NCBI GenBank assembly: GCA_015485715.1
Contig: WFTA01000085.1
Coordinates: 1-19,968 of the forward strand
DNA from: Patescibacteria group bacterium
Lineage (GTDB): Bacteria > Patescibacteriota > Patescibacteriia > WFTA01 > S139-112
Direction of reading: 5' to 3'
DNA length: 19,968 bases
Under the pieces are notes generated by a model that saw only the letters and a program-made list of their open reading frames with translations, searched no databases and was not told the origin of the DNA. Shown in pieces: positions 1 through 6,649 of the stretch. The stretch's first letter is position 1. Each line of letters starts with the position of its first letter. Both the position numbers and the translations under genes were made by a program.

Positions 1-63
1 GTATATGATATAATATATATAATTATATATAAATATAAGGGAGTTGAGAATAATTTAATTAGG

Positions 64-69
64 TATAAT
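64..69 (+). promoter_or_regulatory. possible -10 element upstream of pilB
   Basis: A perfect TATAAT lies 13 nt before the pilB ATG, so transcription from it would give a very short leader. No -35 at normal spacing is convincing: TTGAGA at 44-49 leaves only 14 nt. Bases 1-60 are almost pure A/T, so a chance match is quite possible. Confidence 0.25.
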
Positions 70-82
70 TTACTCTAAAAGA

Positions 83-1819
83 ATGATAGATGAAAAATAC
101 TTAAAACAAATCCTCATAAATGAAAACCTGACCACAGAAAAAGACTTTAAGAAACTTGTAAAAGAAGCCAAAAAAGAACAAAAAAGTTTAGAAGCTTATA
201 TTTTGGACAAAAAAATAATACCCGAAGAGGTGCTATATGAAAAATACGCCGCTCTCATAGATATGCCTTATATCAATTTAAAAGACAGGGTTATACGTCA
301 GGACATACTTGAACTTATACCAGAACCCATTGCCATCAATCATGATATTGTTGCCTTTGATAAAGATTCAACACATATTAAACTTGCAAGTCCTGAACCC
401 GCAGATCTGCAAACCAATGAATTTATTAAAAAAAGGACTGGATTAGAGGTAGAAAACTATATCACCAATCCTTCGGGATTTAAAAAGATTTTCAAGCAAT
501 ATCATAAATCACTTCAAACTGAATTTGAAAATCTTACCAACAAATACCAAAAAAAAGGAGATGAAAAACATGAAAAAGAAAAACTCAAAGCTCTGGCTGC
601 AGACTTGCCGGTGGTGAGGGTAATAGACTCTATACTGGAATATGCGGTGTTCACTGAAGCATCAGATATACACATAGAACCTGCAGAAGAAGAAGTTATT
701 GTCAGAATGAGAGTTGACGGACTGCTGAGAAAAGTAATGACCTTGCCCAAAAAAATACACCCCGGACTGGTTGCCAGAGTTAAGATTCTCTCTAATCTCA
801 AGCTTGATGAACACAGATTGCCACAAGATGGAAGATTTAAAATAGAAAACGATCAATACAAAATATCTTTTCGTGTATCCATTATTCCAGTCTATGACGG
901 TGAGAAGGTGGTGATGAGACTTCTCAATGAATCAGGGCAAATTCTCACACTGGAACAGCTTGGTTTTCAAAAATCAGCCCTTGAAATTGTAAAGAAAAAC
1001 ATCCACAAACCGCATGGAATGATACTTGTCACAGGACCAACAGGATCTGGTAAAACCACCACCCTCTACACTATTTTAAATATACTCAATAAGCCTGAAG
1101 TAAACATCACCACCATTGAAGATCCTATAGAATACCGCATGCCTCGTGTAAACCAGTCGCAGGTAAATCCCAAAATAGGATACACATTTGCAGCAGGACT
1201 GAGAGCATTCCTACGACAAGATCCTGATATAATACTTGTTGGTGAGATTAGAGACACAGAGACAGCTGATATCTCAGTTAATGCTGCCATGACAGGACAC
1301 CTGCTTCTTTCCACACTTCACACCAATGATGCTGCAACAGCCATCCCTCGTCTACAGGATATGAATATCCCGTCTTTCCTTATTGCATCTACTACCAACA
1401 TCATCATTGCCCAGAGACTGGTAAGGAAAATATGTATGAACTGTATATACTCTTACCAACTGGACAAAGAAGTAATCCGCGAAATAGAACAGCGGTTTGA
1501 TATTCCCCAGCTTATGAAAGTATTATCTAAAACAGGATCCATAGCATCCAGTAAAGAGCAGTTATCATCTCTCCTCTTCTACAAAGGAAAGGGGTGTAGT
1601 AAGTGTGGACACTCAGGATACAAAGGAAGGATAGGTATATATGAAGTCCTCGAAGTTAACTCTACCATTGTTAATTTGATCATGAAAAAAGGTACTGCCA
1701 AAGATATAAAAGAAGCAGCCATTAAAGAGGGAATGATTACTATGGCACAAGATGGATTTATTAAAGCTAAAAATGGCATCACAACCATAGAAGAAGTCAT
1801 GAGAGTAACTAAAGAATAA
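83..1819 (+). CDS. pilB: type IV pilus assembly ATPase PilB (GspE/PulE family)
   Basis: This is the cytoplasmic hexameric ATPase that powers pilus extension; in small-genome bacteria such pili serve DNA uptake and surface or host attachment. The 578-residue protein starts with a MshEN-type domain (about residues 1-150). The secretion-ATPase core follows, with Walker A GPTGSGKTTT (318-327), Asp box EDPIEY (346-351), Walker B with VGEIRD (E388) and His box TGHLLLSTLHTND (404-416). A zinc-binding tetracysteine is present as CMNC (C451, C454) plus CSKC (C505, C508), which is typical of PilB/GspE rather than the retraction ATPase PilT. The length is normal. No strong ribosome-binding site precedes the ATG. 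pilC follows after 4 nt, so the two are probably co-transcribed. The pilin, prepilin peptidase and alignment genes are not in the window. Confidence 0.95.
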   Translation: MIDEKYLKQILINENLTTEKDFKKLVKEAKKEQKSLEAYILDKKIIPEEVLYEKYAALIDMPYINLKDRVIRQDILELIPEPIAINHDIVAFDKDSTHIKLASPEPADLQTNEFIKKRTGLEVENYITNPSGFKKIFKQYHKSLQTEFENLTNKYQKKGDEKHEKEKLKALAADLPVVRVIDSILEYAVFTEASDIHIEPAEEEVIVRMRVDGLLRKVMTLPKKIHPGLVARVKILSNLKLDEHRLPQDGRFKIENDQYKISFRVSIIPVYDGEKVVMRLLNESGQILTLEQLGFQKSALEIVKKNIHKPHGMILVTGPTGSGKTTTLYTILNILNKPEVNITTIEDPIEYRMPRVNQSQVNPKIGYTFAAGLRAFLRQDPDIILVGEIRDTETADISVNAAMTGHLLLSTLHTNDAATAIPRLQDMNIPSFLIASTTNIIIAQRLVRKICMNCIYSYQLDKEVIREIEQRFDIPQLMKVLSKTGSIASSKEQLSSLLFYKGKGCSKCGHSGYKGRIGIYEVLEVNSTIVNLIMKKGTAKDIKEAAIKEGMITMAQDGFIKAKNGITTIEEVMRVTKE

Positions 1820-1823
1820 TTAT

Positions 1824-2957
1824 ATGACTGAGATAGACAACATTAAAAAAACAAATACCAGACCTAAAAAACAGGACAGTTTTATATCCAAACTTCTCAA
1901 AACTGACATATCAAAATTCACCAAAGTACCAATAAAAGAAAAAATAATATTCACACAAAACCTCAGTGTCATGATTAAGACAGGACTTCCTTTATCTAAA
2001 GCTCTCCATACTCTTAGTCAACAGACCAAAAATCAAAAATTTAAAGAAATTCTGCTTGATATTCACAATAAAATCGAGAAGGGTACGTCATTTGCAGAAG
2101 CCCTGAAAGATCATAAATCAACATTCGGTGAGCTTTTCGTCTCCATGGTGGAGTCTGGTGAAATATCAGGTAACCTAGAGGAGGTTCTCAATCAAGTTTA
2201 TCTACAAATGAAAAAAGATCACGAGATTGTATCCAAAGTAAAAGGAGCTATGATATATCCTGCTATAGTCGTCATCGCTATGATTGGCATAGGTATTGCT
2301 ATGATGGTATTTGTTATCCCAAAACTGGTCAGTATATTTGATGAGATAAAGGCTGAACTTCCACTTCCAACTAAAATACTTATTGCTATAAGTGATTTCC
2401 TTACACAAAACGGAATTATAGCACTGGGCATCTTTGTATTTATTATAATTGTACTAAAACTTATTCATAAGACTGATAAAGGAAAAAGTTTTTTTCATTA
2501 TCTTATACTCAAATCTCCTATTATGGGAAACATTAGCAGAAAGATAAATCTGGCCAGATTTTCCCGCACAATGTCATCACTTTTAAAAACAGACATACCC
2601 ATTATCAAATGTTTTGAAATAACAGCCAAGGTTGTAGGCAATGTTCACTATAAAAAATCACTACTTAAAGCAGCAGAAGATATTAAAAAAGGACTACCGA
2701 TTAGTCAAAGTGTCAGCAAATTTCCAAAACTCTTTACTCCTATGATTATTCAGATGATCACAGTTGGTGAAGAATCAGGAGAGGTAGATACTGTTTTAAA
2801 AGAAATAGCCTCCTTCTACGAAGAAGATATTGATCAGACCATGAAAAATCTTCCTCAAATTATAGAACCCCTGTTGATACTTGTATTAGGTATTGGGGTA
2901 GGTGCCATGGCAGTATCCATAATTATGCCACTCTACTCCCTTACCCAAAACTTTTAA
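1824..2957 (+). CDS. pilC: type IV pilus inner-membrane platform protein PilC (GspF family)
   Basis: This is the polytopic platform protein on which PilB acts to insert pilins into the growing fibre. The 377 residues contain two T2SSF repeats, about 41-166 and 245-370. Each carries the family pattern of a helical bundle with VxxGExSGxLxxVL-like residues (MVESGEISGNLEEVL near 108-122; TVGEESGEVDTVL near 313-325). Three hydrophobic segments are visible (about 144-166, 196-214, 346-370), the usual number for PilC. The basic N-terminal 40 residues are cytosolic and variable in the family. It begins 4 nt after the pilB stop, which suggests translational coupling. It converges with mreB; the 236-nt gap between them has no gene. 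Confidence 0.95.
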   Translation: MTEIDNIKKTNTRPKKQDSFISKLLKTDISKFTKVPIKEKIIFTQNLSVMIKTGLPLSKALHTLSQQTKNQKFKEILLDIHNKIEKGTSFAEALKDHKSTFGELFVSMVESGEISGNLEEVLNQVYLQMKKDHEIVSKVKGAMIYPAIVVIAMIGIGIAMMVFVIPKLVSIFDEIKAELPLPTKILIAISDFLTQNGIIALGIFVFIIIVLKLIHKTDKGKSFFHYLILKSPIMGNISRKINLARFSRTMSSLLKTDIPIIKCFEITAKVVGNVHYKKSLLKAAEDIKKGLPISQSVSKFPKLFTPMIIQMITVGEESGEVDTVLKEIASFYEEDIDQTMKNLPQIIEPLLILVLGIGVGAMAVSIIMPLYSLTQNF

Positions 2958-3127
2958 AATAAACTACTCTGCAAACAAACCGGAGGAATTCTTTTGAATT
3001 AAACAAAAATCCTCAATTTTTGAAAAACCTATTCAGAAGTAGTCCCTTAGATTAACTGTAAAGTCATATTGCATCAACTCCCCATCTTCTCTGCTTTAAT
3101 CTTTATTCAATATCCTCCAAATCAAAG

Positions 3128-3155
3128 CACAAATATTACAATTGTGGTATTTGTG
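3128..3155. terminator. hairpin between convergent pilC and mreB (possible bidirectional terminator)
   Basis: The 8-bp arms CACAAATA and TATTTGTG are perfect complements. Inside them lie two T/G positions that could form wobble pairs, and then the palindrome ACAATTGT, so RNA from the + strand could fold over nearly the whole 28 nt. It sits between two converging genes, where a shared terminator is expected. Only three T follow on the + strand (TTTAGG), and the stem is AT-rich, so it is weaker than a standard intrinsic terminator. A protein-binding palindrome is the alternative. Confidence 0.35.
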
Positions 3156-3193
3156 TTTAGGTTGATATTAGTTTTGTGTAAAAATTAAACACA

Positions 3194-4201
3194 TTATTTT
3201 GTAGAGAGTATTGATCTTTTGTATGCATCAAGATTATCCAGTGCTATACCGGTCCCAAGGGCTACACATAAAAGTGCATCATCTGCAACTCTGGTAGGAA
3301 TACCTGTTGCCTGATATAAAAGTGTATCCATGTGTCTTAACAGAGAAGTTCCTCCGGACAGGATCATGCCTTTTTCTATAACATCAGCAGATAATTCCGG
3401 CGGAGTATTGAAAAGCACATTTTTCACAGCACTAATTAAAAGCTCAAGATCTCCCTGAATAGCCTCTGTAACATCATCTGATGTAACCTCTATGGTACGC
3501 GGCAGGCCTGAAATCATATCTCTTCCCTTAACATGCATCTTCAGCTTATCTTTCATATACACAGCAGAACCTACTTTTATCTTAATCTCTTCTGCTGTTC
3601 TCTCACCAATAGCCAGATTATACTTTCTTCTTATATAATCAGATATAGAATTATCAAATCTTGTTCCACCTACCTTCACAGAAGAACTGGTAACAATCCC
3701 ACCAAGCGATATAATAGCTATCTCTGAAGTTCCTCCTCCCATATCCACAATCATATTCCCTGAAGCAGAACCTATAGGGATATTGGCACCAATTGCGGCA
3801 GCTATAGGCTCTTTGATAATATAAGCGGCTTTGGCACCTGCAGCAAGAGTAGCATCTATCACTGCCCTTCTCTCTGTGGATGTGATGCCTCCGGGAACAG
3901 CTATCATAACTTCTGGTCTGATGATTCTCCAGCCTCCTGTAGCTTTATTAATAAAATATTTAAGCATAGCCTCAGTTGTTTTATAATCAGCTATTACTCC
4001 GTCTTTCAAAGGACGTGATGCTACTATAGTATCGGGCGTCCTTCCAAGCATCTCCTTGGCCGCATCTCCTACAGCCAGTACTTTTTTGTCTCCTACAGAT
4101 TGTGCTACCACAGATGGCTCATTTATAACTATACCTTTGCCGGGTATATGCACCAAAGTATTGGTTGTGCCCAGATCTATGCCTATTTTCCTAATCCACA
4201 T
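3194..4201 (-). CDS. mreB: rod shape-determining protein MreB
   Basis: This is an actin-like ATPase that forms membrane-associated filaments guiding lateral peptidoglycan synthesis. The 335 residues cover the whole actin fold: phosphate-1 motif GIDLGTTNT (7-15), Glu-Pro of the catalytic region (131-132), phosphate-2 motif DMGGGTSEIA (153-162) and adenosine motif LSGGTSLL (281-288). Length is standard. The N-terminus is short and lacks the amphipathic helix seen in some proteobacterial homologues. It stands alone here: mreC, mreD and pbp2 are not adjacent. A good promoter lies 44 nt upstream of the start codon, so it need not be read from dnaX. Some MreB-like proteins have other roles, but similarity here is to canonical MreB. 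Confidence 0.95.
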   Translation of the reverse strand: MWIRKIGIDLGTTNTLVHIPGKGIVINEPSVVAQSVGDKKVLAVGDAAKEMLGRTPDTIVASRPLKDGVIADYKTTEAMLKYFINKATGGWRIIRPEVMIAVPGGITSTERRAVIDATLAAGAKAAYIIKEPIAAAIGANIPIGSASGNMIVDMGGGTSEIAIISLGGIVTSSSVKVGGTRFDNSISDYIRRKYNLAIGERTAEEIKIKVGSAVYMKDKLKMHVKGRDMISGLPRTIEVTSDDVTEAIQGDLELLISAVKNVLFNTPPELSADVIEKGMILSGGTSLLRHMDTLLYQATGIPTRVADDALLCVALGTGIALDNLDAYKRSILSTK

Positions 4202-4244
4202 ATAATATTAATTCTAGTTAAATTATAATTAATTGTATCTAAAC

Positions 4245-4272
4245 ATCATATAATAAAAAAGTTAAAAGTCAA
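4245..4272 (-). promoter_or_regulatory. sigma70-type promoter of mreB
   Basis: On the - strand, TTGACT (4267-4272) and TATGAT (4245-4250) are separated by 16 nt. Each hexamer matches consensus at 5 of 6 positions. Transcription would start near 4238, giving a leader of about 37 nt to the mreB ATG. A further TATAAT lies at 4222-4227 but has no matching -35. Confidence 0.55.
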
Positions 4273-4294
4273 GAAACAATACCAATTATAAAAT

Positions 4295-4726
4295 AAATTC
4301 TAAATTCGAAATCCTAAATTCTAAAGCTAATAACTCCAAACACCATATATAAATTAACCCAACTGCTCTAATTCCTAATTAACCCAAACCTATAGAATTC
4401 CAAATACCAAAATCCAAATGTCAAATAAAATCCCAAGCCCCAAATCCAAAATAACAATAATGATAGTTTTGGCTTTGACACTGTATATTGGTCGACTTGC
4501 CAGCCCCATCCAGCCCCACTTTTCAAGATTATCTGCAGATATGTTGCTTTAAATCAAATTATACATCCTATGGCTTTATAACACAGATTTACCTCAAAAA
4601 GTGGAGCTGGGTTGAATTTGACATTTGAGCTTTGGAATTTGACATTTATTAAATTGGGTTATTGGGGAATTGTTTGAAAATTGTAAATTGAAAATTAGAA
4701 AATTTATATTAGGATTTTTCATCTGC
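4295..4726. repeat. composite dispersed intergenic repeat, copy 1 (between dnaX and mreB)
   Basis: The mreB-dnaX gap of 525 nt has no gene. After the mreB promoter it is filled with repeat. It opens with a 31-nt block (4295-4325, AAATTCTAAATTCGAAATCC-type) matching 6365-6395 at 30 of 31 positions. Next is a 43-nt block (4342-4384) identical to 18629-18671, then short AATCCCAA/CAAATCC-like units. The inner 100-bp inverted-repeat element follows (listed separately). The right arm holds TTTGACATT units and a 15-nt stretch (4643-4657) identical to 6581-6595. Left-arm units recur as reverse complements on the right, so the whole is an imperfect inverted repeat. The outer boundary is approximate. 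Confidence 0.75.
4510..4610. repeat. inner element with 14-bp terminal inverted repeats, copy A
   Basis: This 101-bp unit begins CCAGCCCCACTTTT and ends in its reverse complement with one mismatch (A at 4605). It is nearly identical to 18764-18863; differences are confined to a base near position 18, a short variable stretch near 4581-4586 and the terminal mismatch. The interior includes the palindrome ATCTGCAGAT and no reading frame of note. A partial duplicate of the left end (CCAGCCCCAT) lies immediately before it at 4500-4509. It could be a MITE-like non-autonomous element or a structured RNA/3'-end element, since it lies downstream of dnaX. Confidence 0.8.
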
Positions 4727-6355
4727 TTATCCTTCAACTAACTGACCTCCAAAAACATCAAGGGCTTCATCTACTAGATCATCTTTTTCTTTATCTTCTG
4801 GTGTAAACATACTTTGAGACACTTCATAGTTATCCATATACTCTATCTTGCTTACTATAATTTCAACATCCTCACCTAAAACATCTTTTAAAACATCCTC
4901 TACCATTGACCGTACTTCAACTTTTTGCAATTTCTTTAAATGAAACTCATAAAAACATCCTATCTCAAGGACGTTTTTTCCTTTGACGCCATAAGATATT
5001 GGAGATGATACTTTCAAACTCAAAGGCAGGGAATGATTGTATTTTCTACTGACAGATATAACATCTGCCCACTTTGTTTTTATCTTCTCCAAAAAATCCT
5101 TATCATCATCTGTCATCTCTATCCTGTTTTCCATCTCTTCCTCTGTTTCTTTTTTTGACTTCTCGGTGCTTTCTATTTCCCTGCTATCTGCCTTTTTATT
5201 CTTACCTCTATTCTTCATTTCTTTAGACGGTTTTTCTTTATCTTTCTTGTTTTGCTGTGAACTGTTTATGGTACTTGGGGATACTACTGAAACTGAAGAG
5301 GAGTCTCCCAGAAAATCAAGTATTTCTACCTCTAAAAACAGACCCGGAAACTCTGTCCTTTTCAGTTCAAATAATACTCTATCAAAAAACTTAATATAGA
5401 TGAGAAGATTTTTATTTTCTTTAAAAATCTTAACCAAATCATCTATGATTTCTTCCTGTAGATAAATCTTTTCTAAAACATTTTTAAGCACTTTTAAAAC
5501 ATCTTTTACAAAATATGTAAAATCAACCCCTCTTTCGTCCAAATCCTCCACGATTTTAACCACTTTTTTCAAATCTTTTTTCTGCATTGCAAATATTAGA
5601 TCTCTTGCCTCATCACCACTCACTGAAGGCAAAACAAAAGACGCATCTTCAGGTGTAATTTTAGCTTTACCTATAGACAACACTTGTCCCAGTATAGACT
5701 CTGCATCCCTTAAAAACCCACCTGACATTTGAGCAATCTCATCAATCACATCATCAGCTACTTTTACTTTCTCTTTTTTGCAAATATGTAAAAGCCTATT
5801 TTTTATCTTATCAGAAGATACTTTTCTAAAAGCAAAAATCTGACATCTTGACAAAATAGTATCAGGAACTTTATGAAGTTCTGTAGTGGCAAGTATGAAT
5901 ATAACATGTCGGGGCGGCTCTTCCAGGGTTTTGAGAAGAGCATTAAACGCCTCCGTGGTAAGCATATGAACCTCATCTATTATAAAAACCCTATATCTAT
6001 TCCTAGCCGGCGTAAAACCAATAGTCTCCCTCAACTGTCTTATTTCATTTATCCCTCTGTTTGATGCTGCATCAATTTCTATAACATCAACATTTTGTCC
6101 TTTGTTTATAGATTCACACACTTCACATATATTACAAGGATTATACTCTGAATCCTTTCTGCTTAGACAATTCACTGCTTTAGCAAATATTCTGGCAGTA
6201 GATGTTTTTCCCAGTCCTCTACTTCCTGCAAAAATATAAGAATGGGCAATATTGCTGCTTATAATTTCATTTTTTAAAGTAGTTACAACAACCTCCTGTC
6301 CTACTATTTCGTCAAAATTTTGTGGTCGATATTTTCTATATAATGTTTCAGGCAT
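4727..6355 (-). CDS. dnaX: DNA polymerase III subunit tau/gamma (clamp-loader ATPase DnaX)
   Basis: This is the AAA+ motor subunit of the clamp loader, which loads the sliding clamp and, in tau form, ties the replisome together. The chosen start gives 542 residues beginning MPETLYRKYRPQNF, the family's canonical N-terminus. An upstream in-frame ATG at 6403 would only add 16 residues encoded by repeat DNA. Visible motifs are Walker A GSRGLGKT (44-51), zinc-binding cysteines C63, C74, C77 and C80, Walker B VFIIDEVH (123-130) and the SRC sensor (169-171). Domain III follows to about 350, then a charged Lys/Glu linker (about 365-410) and a C-terminal tau-like domain. An A7 run in the linker could allow a -1 frameshift to a short gamma-like form (see findings). 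There is no ribosome-binding site upstream. Confidence 0.95.
   Translation of the reverse strand: MPETLYRKYRPQNFDEIVGQEVVVTTLKNEIISSNIAHSYIFAGSRGLGKTSTARIFAKAVNCLSRKDSEYNPCNICEVCESINKGQNVDVIEIDAASNRGINEIRQLRETIGFTPARNRYRVFIIDEVHMLTTEAFNALLKTLEEPPRHVIFILATTELHKVPDTILSRCQIFAFRKVSSDKIKNRLLHICKKEKVKVADDVIDEIAQMSGGFLRDAESILGQVLSIGKAKITPEDASFVLPSVSGDEARDLIFAMQKKDLKKVVKIVEDLDERGVDFTYFVKDVLKVLKNVLEKIYLQEEIIDDLVKIFKENKNLLIYIKFFDRVLFELKRTEFPGLFLEVEILDFLGDSSSVSVVSPSTINSSQQNKKDKEKPSKEMKNRGKNKKADSREIESTEKSKKETEEEMENRIEMTDDDKDFLEKIKTKWADVISVSRKYNHSLPLSLKVSSPISYGVKGKNVLEIGCFYEFHLKKLQKVEVRSMVEDVLKDVLGEDVEIIVSKIEYMDNYEVSQSMFTPEDKEKDDLVDEALDVFGGQLVEG
5106..5156 (-). promoter_or_regulatory. dnaX: possible programmed -1 frameshift site in dnaX
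   Basis: On the coding strand, seven A (5150-5156) are read TCA-AAA-AAA-GAA in frame 0, encoding S400-K401-K402-E403. This fits the X_XXY_YYZ slippery pattern as A_AAA_AAA. A -1 slip would add 14 residues and stop at TGA (5106-5108), giving about 416 residues with domains I-III but no C-terminal tau domain. The E. coli gamma product forms at an equivalent place. I did not identify a clear stimulatory stem-loop or upstream Shine-Dalgarno, and A-runs are common in this AT-rich DNA. Confidence 0.35.
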
Positions 6356-6649
6356 AAAAATTAAAAATTCTAAATTCGAAATCCGAAATTCTAAAAAATA
6401 CAAAATTCAAAATTAAAGAAAATAAATTTAATTATCACTTATCAATAATAAAAAATCCCAATTCCAAAGTCCAAATGACAAATCAATGACAAATGTCCAA
6501 TGTCAAATCCCAAACCTTCATTATTGCTATTTGAATTTTGGATTTTGGATTTGATTTGATATTGGGATTTTGACATTTGTCATTTATTAAATTGGATTAT
6601 TAGTAATTATTTAGAATTTCGGATTTCGGATTTATGGTTTGTAAATAGT
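6356..6649. repeat. composite dispersed intergenic repeat, copy 3 (between the acidic-tail hypothetical and dnaX)
   Basis: The spacer is a large imperfect inverted repeat. The left arm has the 31-nt block 6365-6395 (30 of 31 identical to 4295-4325), then CAAAATTCAAAATTAAA at 6401-6417 (also at 18588-18604) and CAAATCC/TGACAAAT units. The right arm carries reverse-complement counterparts (TTTGGATTTTGGATTTG, TTTGACATTTGTCA) and closes with 6610-6634, the reverse complement of the left-arm motif. It lacks the inner CCAGCCCC element found in the other two copies. The left edge touches the dnaX start codon with no intervening unique sequence. Confidence 0.7.

Noticed and set aside
4500..4519. A tandem CCAGCCCCA duplication as a target-site duplication of the inner element
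   Set aside because: The duplicate occurs only on the left side of copy A and is a partial copy of the element's own end, so it is not a flanking duplication of host DNA.
4202..4726. A CRISPR array or tRNA gene in the repeat-filled spacers
   Set aside because: The repeats are irregular in spacing and sequence with no uniform spacers, and no cloverleaf or TTCGA-type T-loop arrangement was found. No cas gene is nearby.
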